Origin: CAWDDA01 sp963813345
GTDB lineage: Bacteria; Acidobacteriota; Blastocatellia; RBC074
Assembly: GCA_963813345.1 (NCBI GenBank)
Contig: CAWEYR010000012.1
Span: forward strand, 1 to 64,000
Length of the DNA stretch: 64,000 nucleotides
Direction of reading: 5' to 3'
The notes beneath the pieces are model-generated. The model saw only the letters and a program-made list of their open reading frames with translations, was not told where the DNA came from and ran no database searches. This document shows positions 1 through 10,678 of the stretch, in pieces (positions within the stretch are counted from its first letter, which is position 1; each line of letters starts with the position of its first letter). Made by a program: the position numbers and the translations under genes.

Positions 1-1039
1 CGGAAGCGAGTCCGCGCGTTTTTTTCACTCGATGGGTCTCGAAGTTATTGGGTTGGATAACGACTTGCGTCGTCATCTTCTTTTTGGGCCCGGAGGCCTG
101 GACCGAGTGGAACGCGCGACGGATGACGAAAGAACTGCACAACTTTCGGCATCACAGCGTTGACATTCGTGATCAGGCTACTCTTGACAAGCACTTTGCC
201 GACTACGGCAGGTCGATTTCTCTGATGGTTCATGCAGCCGCACAACCTCAGCACGACTGGGCAGCACGGGAGCCATAACGGGTTTTCCGGGGAACACTAC
301 CGGTACATTAAACGTGCTTGAGGCTATGCGCAAGTACTGTTCCGATGCAGTCTTATTTCATGTCCACTAACAAGGTATACGGCGATGCACCTAACAGATT
401 CGCCTCTCGTCGAACGTGAGAGCCGGTGGAAATCATTCCCGCGCATGCTTACGCCAGCAAAGGAATCGATGGGAGACATGAGCATCGATCAATCAGTCAC
501 AGCATCTTTGGAGCTAGCAAGATCAGCGACAGACTCCATGACGCAGGAATATGGACGTTATTTCGGGCTGAAGACGGGCACGTTTCGAGGTGGATGTCTA
601 CAGGACCCTCTCGACTCTAGCGCAGAGTTGCATGAATTCCTTGCCTACCTGATCGAATGTGCAGTCACTGGAAAGCCGTACACTATACATGGCTACAAAA
701 AAGGGGAAAGCAGGTGCGCGACAATATACACTCGCATGATCTCGTAAGGGCCTTCGGGTCTTTTTTCCGAAGTCCGCGAGCTGGTAGCGTTTACAACATT
801 GGTGGTTCTCGGCACAGCAACTGCTGGATCCTGGAGGCAATCAATCTTACTGAGGAGATATCGAATCGCGAACTGAAATACAAGCTGAGTGGTGAGCCGC
901 GCCCCGGAGACCACGTATGGTGGATCAGTGATGTCAGCAGGTTTAAGCCCATCAACTTCCCGGAATGGAATTTCAATACAACTTGAGGAATATTGTTACA
1001 GAGATAGTCGATGCTTACAGTTTACAACTCGACGCGTGA
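1..1039 (+). pseudogene. NAD-dependent nucleotide-sugar epimerase, CDP-paratose 2-epimerase-like (5'-truncated, frame broken)
   Basis: An extended short-chain dehydrogenase/reductase acting on a nucleotide sugar, probably feeding the polysaccharide genes downstream. The start, with the glycine-rich NAD motif, lies before the window. Collinear pieces appear in three frames: GLEVIGLDND (about 35-65), VHAAAQPQHDWAARE (about 230-272), MSTNKVYGDAP (about 360-392), SVYNIGGSR (about 787-813) and PGDHVWWISD (about 904-933). In the right frame it closes with a TGA at 1037-1039, just before the next gene. The AAAQP-HDWA pattern and the NKVYGD segment are what I associate with the CDP-paratose/tyvelose epimerase group; another C2 or C4 epimerase is possible. 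At least four indels interrupt it. Confidence 0.72.
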
Positions 1040-1801
1040 TTGATGAAACTATCAGTAGTTATTCCAGCATTCAATGAGGAGGGCTGCATTGTAGACACCG
1101 TTCGCCAGCTGGCAACACGTCTGGTTGATGAAGATATCGAGCACGAGATTCTTGGAGTGAATGACTCGTCAGAGGACGAACCGAAAAGCTGTTACAGATG
1201 CTGCAGGCGGAGATTGGCACATTCCGCTATGTAAAACAACCCACCCCTCGAGGCTTTGGATTGGCAGTGAGACGCGGTTTGGACGACTCCAAAGGGGATG
1301 CCATCGCAATTTTCATGGCAGACAACCATCGGATCTCCTGATGATCTTGTTCGCTTTGGCTTTTTCCGAACAATGATTGTTAGGATGTCGAATGCGTGTT
1401 CGGGTCGCGGTTCGTCCCAGGTGGGTCTACTGTCGACTACCCAAGCGGTCGAAGCTACTGATCAATCGCGCTGCGAACACCTTTATCAGAGTACTGTTTG
1501 GAGTTCGATAGCAACGATTCACGAACGCATTCAAGATCTATCGGAGGAATGTCAGTACAAGGACTGAAGCCTTTCTTAAGCTCCGCACTTCGACTTGACG
1601 CTCGAGCTGCCGCTAAAAGCCATAGTCCGCGGTTATTCCTATGCGATCGTGCCTAATCGGTGGGTCAATCGCAAACATGGTGTATCGAAACTGAGGACCA
1701 AGGAAATGGGATCGCGCTACCTCTTCATTGCTCTCTATTGTCTGATCGAGCGATGGCTTTCGCGAGGAGACTTCCATCGAGATCGCGCTCTTGAGCATTA
1801 G
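1040..1801 (+). pseudogene. Family 2 glycosyltransferase, dolichyl-phosphate mannosyltransferase-like (frame broken)
   Basis: A GT-A fold transferase that would move a sugar from a nucleotide sugar to a polyprenyl phosphate or glycan. It starts at TTG 1040 or ATG 1043 with LSVVIPAFNEEGCIVDT, the classic GT2 opening. Later pieces are TPRGFGLAVRRGLDDSKGDA (about 1230-1290), VFGSRFVPGGSTVDYP (about 1398-1445) and the C-terminal IVPNRWVNRKHGVSKL (about 1640-1695). The last segment matches the end of dolichyl-phosphate mannosyltransferase-type enzymes without a membrane tail. The DxD region near 1310 (IFMADNH) is garbled by indels. The gene follows the epimerase with almost no gap, so the two were probably co-transcribed. 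Confidence 0.75.
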
Positions 1802-1898
1802 CTTCGCTGCACGAAGTGCGCGATGATATCCCTGGCTAGGACGATTACCTCGATGAGTGTCGGTGGGAGAGTGGGACGGCGCATCCCTGCGTTCATAG

Positions 1899-2568
1899 AT
1901 GGTCGAGAGCACTTATCGAATGAATTACCAGCGCCTTACGAATACCGTTTTTCCGGAATTGACCAGCGACAGCGGGAGGCGGTTTGGTCTAGCATTGCCC
2001 CTTTCATTTACAAGCGCTTGGGTAGTCCAGCGCGCATCTTGGAACCCGCTGCGGGGCGTTGTGAGTTCATCAATGCAGTTTCAGCGACAGAGAAATGGGT
2101 TGTCGATCTGGTCGGAGTACTCGGAGGACATGGTGAACCGGCGATGTGCACAGTGTGATCGGTGACATAATGCATAAGAACTGCCTGAGAACTATTGACG
2201 GCATTTTTGTATCAAACTTTCTTGAGCATCTGTCTTCCCCCTTGGAAGTAGCGGCGTTCCTCACGCGAATGAACACCTTGTTGCGAGCTGGAGGCCGTAT
2301 CGCAGTCATCGGGTCCGAACTTCAAGTATTGCTCACGCGAGTATTTTGATTGTGCAGATCAATTCTTCGTTGAGCCACATCGCAGTAAAGGAGCATCTTT
2401 TCGCAGCTGATTTTGAACTGATAGAAACGGTTCCGCGGTTTGCCCTACTCATTCAGGGGACTATTCCCAGCGTCCTCGTTTCTAACAGAGGCATATCTCG
2501 GGCTCCCGTTCGTTTGGCGTATTCTCGGACGCCAGTTTCTGGTGCTCGGTTCAAAGGGAGGTGGCTGA
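1899..2568 (+). pseudogene. Class I SAM-dependent methyltransferase (frame broken)
   Basis: Seen in pieces: YEYRFSGIDQRQREAVWSSI (about 1939-2000), the SAM-binding motif I region PARILEPAAGRCEFINAV (about 2029-2080), a motif IV/V stretch GIFVSNFLEHLSSP (about 2201-2243) and LRAGGRIAVIG (about 2282-2314). The C-terminal segment FVWRILGRQFLVLGSKGGG ends at TGA 2566-2568 in a different frame from the middle. This is the usual order for small methyltransferases of polysaccharide loci that modify a sugar or lipid-linked intermediate. The start at 1899 is a guess; 1823 is an alternative. Substrate unknown. Confidence 0.65.
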
Positions 2569-2570
2569 TC

Positions 2571-4056
2571 GTGAATATAGGTCAAGGGCCTACTTTTGGG
2601 GGCTCCAACGGCTTGCGGGAACTGCGGATGTCTGTGGACCACTGCTGTGCGACCAGTACCCGGGCACATCAAGGCGAAATAATTAACGCATTTCATAACC
2701 GTCATCATGCGCTGATTACCGTTCTAGTACTCGTGACTTGGCCCCCGTCGTTTTCTTGTTCTGTTACGTAGGCTCGTATGGGGTCAATGTACTTTTCTGG
2801 GATGAGTGGCAGCTTGTGCCCTTGCTGGAAGCTTGGGGAAACGGAACACTGGCGGCTGGTGGTGTTTTCAAGCAACACAACGAACACAGGATATTGTTTC
2901 CCCGTGTCGTCATGCTCGTCATTTCCTCGCTGTCTCGGTTAAACACACGTTGGGAGATGTTCTTTGGAGTGCTGCTTCAGATTGCCAGCACTGTCGTGCT
3001 TTATTTGATTGTTAAACAACACGAGAAGAACTCCCCAACATTGGTACGGCTTGTGCCCGTGACACTGTCCATGTTCAGCGTGCGACAATGGGAAAACTTT
3101 CTTTGGGGCTTTCAGACTTGCTTCTTGATGGTAGTTCTGTTTTCCCTTTTGTCGGTCTATTTGCTTGATTGTCTGTTGGTTTGGACCGACGGTTTTGGCT
3201 TTCTATCGGCGCGGGCATTGTGGCTTCCTTCTCGGCTGCTATTGGACTGGCTGCGTGGCCCGTCGGATTTCTGCTGCTAGTGCTTCGAAAGTATGTTCGT
3301 GGTATTCGGTCGAAGCGTGAATGGCTTGTTAAGTGCGCAATTTGGGTTGTAGCTTTTGCCCTAGTAGCAGTTTGCTACTTTGTTGATTACGGAGAGAGTT
3401 CCTTACATCGATCAACAATCAAGGGAACGCTTGAGCACTTTCTATTTCCTTGGACATCCTACGCGCTCAGCATCCTTCGTGGCGGCCTTATTTGGTAATT
3501 CGTTGATCTATAGATAGATATGCCTTGTTCATGTCGATTGCTGGGACAGTTTTGTTCGCGGTGTATGTCGTGTGTGTTGTTGTCTTTTCAAGGACAGAAA
3601 CGAAGGCACACCTGTTCTGCTGGCATTGTTGGCTTTCAGCCTATTGAGCGCGGTCGGCGTCATGGTTTCGCGGAGTTGGGCGGGAGTGTGGGAAGCGCTG
3701 ATATCCAGGTATACGACATTTAGTGGAATCAGAGGGATGGTTGCGGTGTACTTGTTGGCAACAAGACTGAAACGCGATTCGTTAAGGTGGGCGATGTCGG
3801 GGGTTCTACTTTCTTTGATAGTGTTTGGCATAGTTGCTTCTTACTCGCGCGGTTTGGCTGAGGGGCAAAGGATTCGAGGGCTGAGCGGAGTGACGCTGCT
3901 CGGACACTCATTGGATTCCGGCACTATAACGACAAGACTCTGGAGAAATTGCACTGGGACTTTCGTACGGTGAGGCAGTTGGCTCCGGTGCTTGAGCGAA
4001 ATGCGTGGAACGTGTTCTCGACTGCGGAGAGTTTCTCCGAGGTCCAAGGAAAGTGA
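2571..4056 (+). pseudogene. Multi-pass membrane protein of the polysaccharide locus (frame broken)
   Basis: Several hydrophobic segments are readable over the rebuilt frame, for example VFLFCYVGSYGVNVLF (about 2750-2795), MLVISSLSRL, GVLLQIASTVVLYLIV (about 2970-3015), FLMVVLFSLLSVYLL (about 3123-3168) and WVVAFALVAVCYFV (about 3343-3385). A soluble end near ERNAWNVFSTAESF stops at TGA 4054-4056. An FWDEWQ motif sits in the first loop after the first membrane segment; an acidic pair there recalls GT39/GT83-type lipid-sugar-dependent glycosyltransferases, but I do not recognise the family firmly. Four or more indels. Likely role: glycosyltransfer or polymerisation at the inner membrane. Confidence 0.5.
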
Positions 4057-4088
4057 GCCACGAACGTGCTTACTGAAAGGCGTCTGCG

Positions 4089-4540
4089 ATGAAACTGTTC
4101 AAGGAAAAGCGTGGCGGCATTCCGGCAGTATCGATCATCATTCCAAATGTACAACTGGCGCGCTTTGTGGTCGCGCTGTTGAAAGCGCGCTCGCGCAAAG
4201 ATGGCGTGATTTGGAGATTCTGGTGATTGATGATGGTTCCATGACGAAACAGCGCTTGTGATGAAGCCGCTCCGCTCGCCGATTTGTTACATTCAGCAAC
4301 GGAATGGCGGCGTAGCGATCGTCCGTAACAAGGGCACAAAGATCCTCGACGAAGTGTCCCACGTCCCACCGGCTGACAGCCAGAGTTGGCAAACGCAATT
4401 ATCGCTACTCAACGATGACACGCGGCGTCGACAAATGGGGGCACGGGGCGTCAAAAGGTTGTTGAGCGATTTCAATTTCAAACGATGGTCCGCGCCTATG
4501 AACGCGTTTACGAAGAGCTGATTAACGGAGGAGAGCCGCA
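4089..4540 (+). pseudogene. Chimeric remnant: GT2 N-terminus joined to GT4 C-terminus
   Basis: From ATG 4089 the pieces spell a GT2 start: VSIIIPNVQLARFVVALL, then WRDLEILVIDDGSMT and CYIQQRNGGVAIVRNKGTKI (to about 4350). Right after that, where a GT2 should reach its DxD and catalytic half, the sequence becomes LSLLNDDTRRRQMGARGVKR...FNFKR...AYERVYEEL (about 4398-4520), the standard end of a GT4 (retaining, GT-B) enzyme. Both catalytic halves are missing, so the product cannot be a working transferase. Either a deletion fused two neighbouring glycosyltransferase genes, or the assembly collapsed two similar GT2 copies: the next gene has a near-identical GT2 start. Confidence 0.6.
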
Positions 4541-4544
4541 GTCT

Positions 4545-5456
4545 ATGCCAAAGGTCTCGGTCATCATTCCAACATATAACGCGGTGAGCTATCTCGTTGA
4601 TGCTGTTGAAAGTGTGTTGGCTCAGACATGGCGGGATTTTGAGGTTCTCGTCATCGACGATGGATCGACTGATCGAACTCCGGATGTTGTCAAGCAGTTT
4701 GCATCGAAGGTCCGATATGTCCGGCAATCAAATGCAGGGGTAGCTGTCGCTCGGAATCGTGGAATCAAGGAGAGTCAGGGCAGTATGTGGCCTTTCTCGA
4801 CGCGGATGAACCTGGTTAAGGAAAAGCTCGAGAAGCAGATGCAAGCGCTCGAGGAAAGCGATGGTTTGAAGGCGTGCTACTCATCCTACTTGAATGTTAC
4901 TTCGGATTCACGTCCTCTTGGGGTGCACCGAATGGAGCGAAGAGCGCGCGCAATCGAGGACCTGGTGTTGAGAGGGAACCTGATCGGAAGCATTTGCACC
5001 ATCCTGTGTGAACGCAGCCTTTTCGAGATTGCTGGAGGCTTCGACCCTGAATTGAGCCAGTGTGCGGATTGGGATATGTGGGTGAGACTGGCAATGCATA
5101 CCGAGTTTCTCTTCATCGATGAGCCCCTCGTCACATACCGGCAACACGCGAGCAATATGAGCCGGAACGCGCAACTTCTCGAACGCGACAGTCTACGTGT
5201 GCTTGAAAAGGCATTTGAGATTCCGGAGCTTCCAGAGACAGTTCGGTTGAGCCGTCGCGCAGCTTTTGCAAGGAACTATATGGTACTTGCAGGATCGTAT
5301 TTTCATGCTGGGCTGATGTCGGATTGTCTGAGATGCGCTGTCCGGGCCGTTGCGCTCGACCTTCGACAGGCAAGTTACCTCCTGGGTTTCCCAGCAGACG
5401 ATATGAAGCGAATTAGGTTAGTGGCGGAATCTCAGGATTATCGCCGCGGCGGGACC
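4545..5456 (+). CDS. Family 2 glycosyltransferase (one internal out-of-frame patch)
   Basis: Inverting-type GT2 with a GT-A fold. ATG 4545 is chosen because a strong Shine-Dalgarno sequence (ggaggag, 4527-4533) precedes it and the family's opening KVSVIIPTYNAVSYLVDAVE follows at once. DFEVLVIDDGSTDRTPDVV and NAGVAVARNRGI follow. At about 4780-4815 a short patch reads WPFSTRMN where a DxD-bearing 'VAFLDADD' should be; two compensating indels explain it. Downstream are FDPELSQCADWDMWVRLA (the usual ED/DWD region) and VTYRQHASNMSR. The frame then runs without a stop into a methyltransferase, so the boundary at 5456 is arbitrary. Confidence 0.78.
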
Positions 5457-6352
5457 CAAAAAGAGAAGTATCCACCTGACGAAGTCGTAGACGTACACTG
5501 CCCACTTTGCTATAGCGCCGAGTGCCGGCGGATCTATACTGAACACAGAGTAATAGGAATCTCGCAGTGTGCCAAATGTAGTCTCATCTATACCAGTCCT
5601 CGGTTTCGCACTCCCGAGAAGATCTTATTGGGGCGAAGCAGATAGCTACTACGAGGAAGCGCGTCTCATATTCGAGGGAAAGGCCTCTCATCATCGCGAT
5701 CCCAACTACCTGCATGAGATTAAGTCATTGAACGCGTCAGAAAGGGCGGAAGCCTTCTCGACGTTGGTTGCAACATGGGAATGCTTTGCGACTCGCGCAA
5801 AAGCGCGGCTGGCAGGTAGCAGGCGTTCAGCCCTCGCCCTCGCTTTCGTCTCTGGCGGAGAAACATGGCTTTCGCGTTTACAACTGTTTTCTCCATGAGC
5901 TTCCCTCAGAGCTTGAAGCGAGATTCGATGTCGTGGCTTTGTCTGACGTATTCGAGCACATTACTGAACCGCAACCGTTTCTTCGCGAAGCGTCGCGCTT
6001 CCTGAAGCCGGATGGCATCCTGTACGTCAAAGTCCCTAACGTGAGATGGAGCCTCTTCAAGCAGGGAATGCTTGGGTTGGCAAATGTGAAGCCGGACCAG
6101 GGACTGTGGGATTCGTATGAGCACGTAGTCCATTATAGCGACACGACACTCCGGGCCATGCTAGCGAAAAGCGGCTTCAGGACGCTTCAGATCAGCCTCG
6201 AGCCTCCGGTGCAAACTCCGAACTGGCATGAGTTTGTAGGACAGTACTTTCAGTATCCCACACCGTGGGCTATGGACTGGCAACGTAAGCTGGTCCGAGA
6301 GTTCAGCTATCGTCTCGCAAAGGTAGAGCGGATGTACGCTTTGGTTCGGTAG
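5457..6352 (+). pseudogene. Zinc-ribbon class I SAM methyltransferase (frame broken)
   Basis: It begins with a four-cysteine ribbon, HCPLCYSAECRRIY...ISQCAKCSLIYTSPR (about 5494-5600), typical of sugar C-methyltransferase-like proteins. Motif I, LLDVGCNMG, is at about 5752-5780. ALSDVFEHITEPQPFLREA and FLKPDGILYVKVPNVRW follow (about 5935-6045). The end, RLAKVERMYALVR, stops at 6352. Frame shifts fall near 5630 and 5790. The ribbon is in frame with the preceding glycosyltransferase and no stop separates them, so a real GT2-methyltransferase fusion is possible. The substrate is probably a sugar residue of the surface glycan. Confidence 0.68.
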
Positions 6353-6422
6353 GTTACCTCGCACCGAACATCGTCGCGATTGCCATCCGAGAGGACACTC
6401 TTCTGGACTCGAAAGTATGCGG

Positions 6423-6969
6423 CTAGTGTGGAAAGATGTCCTTACCGCGAGCGAGAATCCCGGGACGACATTGACCGCCATCGATTGTCGCTCCATCGGT
6501 GTGGACGATCGGTTCAATCAGGGTAATAGACGGTAACGGTACGTTTCCTCGGATTTACAATCCAAACCGCGCGACAGCCCGAGACGAAATAATCACCGAT
6601 CTTCTCTCTGACTTCAGAAATTCTGTCGCCTGGAGACATGACTTCGACTGCAAGATCGGGAGCCCTGGGCAGAATCCATCAGTATCGCCGACAGCGGACA
6701 TGCGTTCGGCGCAGACAAATGCGACATCCGGAGCGCGCACCGTATCGGGGTTGCGGCCGAGGATAAAGCCGGTGTCGGACCCGAAGACTTCGCCAAGTGG
6801 TGTGGTTCACAAAGTTGGTCAATGGATCCGCAATACGTGTAATGATGCGGCCATGACGGCTTCCTGCTGGTGACATCGGGCGGAGCTCTCCTTTGACCAG
6901 TTCGAACCTCGCGTCACTGCCCATAGCCAGCAGGTGCTCAGCAGTTAGCGTTTGAAGAGTTGAGTCCAT
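6423..6969 (-). pseudogene. Uma2 family (DUF820) endonuclease-fold protein (frame broken)
   Basis: Read on the minus strand from ATG 6969: MDSTLQTLTAEHLLAMGS, RFELVKGELRPMSPAG, HGRIITRIADPLTNFV, then in another frame RAPDVAFVCAERM, and in a third NVVPGFSLAV before a TAG at 6423-6425. These are the landmarks of Uma2 proteins: the YELVxGxL start, the PD...(D/E)xK-like core with RxPDVAFV, and the V(L/V)PGF end. The length, about 180 residues, fits the family. Uma2 proteins are restriction-endonuclease-fold proteins of uncertain role, common in cyanobacteria and Acidobacteria. It points against the surrounding glycan genes and looks like an unrelated insertion. At least three indels. Confidence 0.7.
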
Positions 6970-7030
6970 ACGATTCACATCCTCAAGTTGGCCGAGATGG
7001 CGCATGCCACATGGTTTGAGATGAGCGTTA

Positions 7031-8267
7031 GTGTCAAGCTTGGCGACTAAGCACTTGCGACCACGAGTTCTTTACATAGTCTACTGGGGTGCAGGCGAGC
7101 CGCTGGGGCAGTCGCTCGTGGTGCCAGCCGTGAAGACGCTGGCAGAGCTTGGTGCGGAGATCACGCTGATAACTTTTGAGAAGCCAGTTGATTTGATGCG
7201 TAGCGAATATATCGCAGGCATCAGAGAGGCTTTCAGTGCAAGAGGGATCAAGTGGTTTCCTTTGCAATACCATAAACGGCCGAAAGTGCCGGCCACGCTG
7301 CTGGATGTGGCAAGCGGCATCGCGCGCTCAGTGGCATCGAGGATGAGCGGCGCTTTTGATATCGTTCACGCACGGACTTTTGTAGGCGGGCTGATTGGAA
7401 CATTTCTTGCCCCGCTTCTCGGATCCAAGCTCATCTACCACAACGAAGGTTTTTATCCTGATGAGCAGGTTGACGGCGGCGTGTGGAAAATGGATCGGCG
7501 CCACATCGAATCGCGAGATATCTCGAAGATCAAATGTATTCGCGGGCCTGACGGAATCATCGCGATGTCCCATCGGGGCAGGCGCGAGATCGAGGAGCGT
7601 GCGAGTGTCGCAGAGCGGCAAACCCCCGTGATTGTTGTTCCGAGCTGCGTCGATCTGAAGCTTTTTCAGATGAATGGGAACGGCGCCGGCGCAGCAAGGA
7701 GGGCACTCGCCTTGTTTACAGCGGAAGTGTCGGAGGGCGATACATCCTCGATAAGGTAGGCCGATTCGTGCGCATAGCTAATGAGGTACTTGGGCGCGTC
7801 AATCTCGAGGTTCTGACAAGGACCGATCGCGAGACGGTAGCACAGATGCTCGGGGAAGGGGGCTTAAGGATGATCTATGGTCGATGGCGAGCGTACCGTA
7901 TACGTCGATGCCCGAGAGATTGTCGCAGTCACGGGCTGGACTCTTCTTTTTGACTCGAGGAATCAGCGAACATGGCTGTTCGCCTACAAAGATCGGCGAG
8001 TACTGGGCGATGGGATTGCCTGTAATAACGACTCCGAATGTCAGTGATACGGACGAGATTATCCGATGCGAAGAACGTCGGCGTCATTGTCGAAGATCAT
8101 ACCGATGCTGCTTATCGCAAGGCAGCGAGTGAATTGAAGGTGTTACTTGAGGACGTTGCGTTCGCGGAACGTTGCCGTGCTGCTGCCGAGGAGCACTATG
8201 CCTTCGACCTGCATGTGAACGCCAGTTTGCGATGTACAAGTCGCTTTTGCGAAGTCCAACGCCCTGA
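7031..8267 (+). pseudogene. Family 4 glycosyltransferase (GT-B; C-terminal half frame broken)
   Basis: Start at GTG 7031 gives RPRVLYIVYWGAGEPLGQS. The first 230 residues are intact (to about 7715): FDIVHARTFVGGLIGTF, LIYHNEGFYPDEQ and a domain linker at VVPSCVDLKLF, the usual 'pNGVD' position. The C-terminal nucleotide-sugar-binding domain continues in other frames: YSGSVGGRYILDK (about 7720), VYTSMP-like ERLSQSRAGLFFLTRG (about 7910-7955), KIGEYWAMGLPVITTPNVSD (about 7990-8050), VGVIVEDHTD and ERCRAAAEEHYAFDLHVNA, ending MYKSLLRSPTP at TGA 8265-8267. KIGEY is the equivalent of the family's E-x7-E donor-binding site. Likely transfers a hexose onto the lipid-linked glycan. Confidence 0.72.
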
Positions 8268-8290
8268 AACGCCGCCTTCAGCGCCGTGGC

Positions 8291-8340
8291 AAGCTCAAGC
8301 TTGAACTCAAACCGCGTGGGTTCGAGTTCAAGCTTTAGCT
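8291..8340. repeat. Palindromic element family A, copy A1
   Basis: Inverted repeat with arms 8297-8313 (aagcttgaactcaaacc) and 8318-8335 (one extra base in the right arm), separated by 4 bases, beginning 24 bases after the glycosyltransferase stop. The same gagttcaagctttagctt core recurs at least seven more times in the window. Confidence 0.85.
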
Positions 8341-8408
8341 GCTGCCGCTGAGCGGCAGTCCGCTGCAGCGCGAGGTTAAGCAAAGGAAGAATCGCTTCTC
8401 ATTCAAGA

Positions 8409-9683
8409 GTGGCATTGCTCATCATTCTGATCGTGGTGATCGAGGGCAGTCGTCGTGCTCAAAGTCATCGGACTCGGGGAAGCACCGATCGTTCACCACG
8501 ATTACCTGGTTTACGAGCGGCTAGCTCTCAATCTGATCGACCACCATGTTTTCTCGATGAATGAGACGACCGCCACTCGATCCGACGACGTTTCGGTCAC
8601 GCTGGTTATCCGCGCTTTCATCGCGGGCGTTTACTTTGCTCGCAGGTCGAAGTACGATGATGGTCGGGATTGCGCAATTCGCACTCTTGGCTGCTGACCA
8701 GCTTTCTTCTCTATCTTCTTGCGCTTAAACACGTAAACAAGACAGCGGCGCTTATAGGTGCTATTCTCTGCGCTCTCTATCCGCCGTTCGTTTTCACTGC
8801 GCCGCTGTATATTGCCGAGACTCTTTCGATGTTTCTTATTATGAGCGGGATGTTGACTACTCGATCGTATGGAAGGACTGGTGGAAGTACATTCTGGCGG
8901 GTGCTGCTCTTGGTGGCGCAGCAGCTTTGGCGCGTCCTTCATTCCTTCTGCTTGCGGGTCGCGATACTTCCGTTCTTCGTTTTCAGGAAGAGACTCAGCG
9001 GTGGGCTTCTTTTGCTGGCCGCATTCTTTATTGTCGTCACACCGTGGATCGTAAGAAACAGTCTACTGGCGGAGCAGCTTCCTTAATCTCGCCTCAGGGC
9101 GCCGGCTGGACATTGTATGTCTCTGCTCAACAGTACTCTGGTGAAATAACGTCATCGCATGCTGAAGCCTGAATGGGACGTCATTGTCCAGGAATTCAAT
9201 CAGAGAACGATTGCTGCATCCGACATACTGCCAGAAATCAAGCTAGAACGCTGATCCGTCGCGGCTCGCAGTCCAGCGCGAGGTACTTCGAGACCAGGTC
9301 TATCTATCAGATGCGGTGTAAGAAGTTGCGTGCCATTCCGGTGCTGACATATCTCTTCGTCGATTCCTCGCCGGATTTTCTGGCTGTGGAGCACGCGCAG
9401 ACTCTTCGCCCTGGCAAACGGGACTATTTCATCGACTGCAGCAGTTGCTTCACGTAATCCTCATCGGATCACTCGTTATCGGGAGCCTTTGTCCTGCGGC
9501 GATCTGTATTAACAATGTGGCCTGCTTTGGCTGATACCCGTCTATTTGACGGCGCTTCATATGGTATTTCACCTTGAAGCAAGCTATAGCCTGCCGGGGC
9601 GGGCCTTTCTGTTTCCGATCTGCGCTGTAGGGCTGGTAGCAACAGCGAGTTATGCCTTGCGCCGGCTTCGCGTCATTCCTTGA
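8409..9683 (+). pseudogene. GT39/ArnT-like integral membrane glycosyltransferase (frame broken)
   Basis: The first segment ALLIILIVVIEG is followed by a loop with HHDYLVYERLALNLIDHHVF (about 8497-8556), where GT39/GT83 enzymes carry their acidic catalytic residue. Then come FLLYLLALKHVNKTAALIGA, ALYPPFVFTAPLYIAETLS (about 8770-8830), a hydrophobic LALLLAAFFIVVTPWIVRN-type segment (about 9010-9060), and LIGSLVIGSLCPAAICINN. The end ASYALRRLRVIP stops at TGA 9681-9683. 'YPPF...YIAETL' and 'TPWIVRN' are hallmarks of the dolichyl-phosphate-mannose-protein mannosyltransferase superfamily, which uses polyprenyl-phosphate sugars on the periplasmic side. The GT2 enzyme next door could make that donor. 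Many indels; the start at GTG 8409 is tentative. Confidence 0.65.
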
Positions 9684-9713
9684 TGGTCGTGAACCTTCAG
9701 TTCTTCCGAGAAT

Positions 9714-10652
9714 ATGACACTTGCCAGGCAGGACATAGAACTCTCAGTTGTGATGCCGGTCTATAACGAGGAGGAGAATATTCCGGAGTTGTACCGGCGG
9801 CTGAAAGGTTCGCTTGATGGGCTTGGTGACGTATGAGCTGTTGTTTGTTAACAACGGGAGCTGGGATCGTTCCGAAGAGTTACTTGGAGAGTTGAGACGC
9901 GAGGACAGCAAGGTAAAGGTCTTGAGCCTTTCGCGGAATTTTGGCCATCAGGGAGCCGTTACTGCGGGTCTCGACTTTTGTCGTGGACGAGCTGTTATTG
10001 TTATGGACGGCGACCTTCAGGATCCGCCCGAAGTCCTGCCGGAGATGGTTGCACTATGGAGAGGCGGATACGAAGTCGTCTACGCTGTCCGCAAGCATCG
10101 AAAGGACGGTTGGGCCAGACGCGCATCCTATTTTCTCTTCTACCGGACCTTGAGATACCTTTCCAACATAGACATTCCTCCTGATTCCGGTGATTTTTGT
10201 CTAATGGATCGTCGCGTAGTGAAGGCTCTTCGTGCTCTGCCAGAACGAAACCGGTTTACGCGAGGTCTGCGAGTCTGGGTTGGTTTCAGGCACACAGGGA
10301 CTGGCATACGAGCGTTCGTCACGACACGGAGGCGAGAGCAAGTACAGCTGGGGTGATTACTTCCATTTTGCGATTGATGGAATGCTCGCCTTTTCGGCGC
10401 TTCCGTTGAGACTGGCAACCTATCCTGGGGTTTATATCATTTCTGGTTGGCATCTGTTACCTGGTTGTTGCCATATACATGAGGATGGAGTGGAACGTAT
10501 TTGCCACCCGGATGGACATCAACTATCGCACTCATTCTCTTTATGGGCGGAGTCCAACTTTGGTACTTGGTGTTCTTGGTGAATATGTCGCGCGCATATA
10601 CGATGAAAGCAAGCGCCGCCCCAGCTATGTAGTATCAGAGTTTCTGGACTGA
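9714..10652 (+). pseudogene. Polyprenyl-phosphate glycosyltransferase, GT2 ArnC/DPM type with membrane tail (frame broken)
   Basis: ATG 9714 opens with ELSVVMPVYNEEENIPELYR. A break near 9826 is followed by a long intact stretch containing KVLSLSRNFGHQGAVTAG, VIVMDGDLQDPPEVLPEM (the DGDLQDPP signature, DxD included) and DSGDFCLMDRRVVKAL. In other frames come YSWGDYFHFAIDGMLAFSA, a membrane segment about 10410-10480, and LGVLGEYVARIYDESKRRP, ending at TGA 10650-10652. This is the ArnC/GtrB/YfdH layout: a cytosolic GT2 domain then two membrane helices. It likely loads a sugar onto undecaprenyl phosphate for the membrane transferase just upstream. Confidence 0.8.
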
Positions 10653-10678
10653 AACCTAAAGGAACACGAGAAGGAAGA

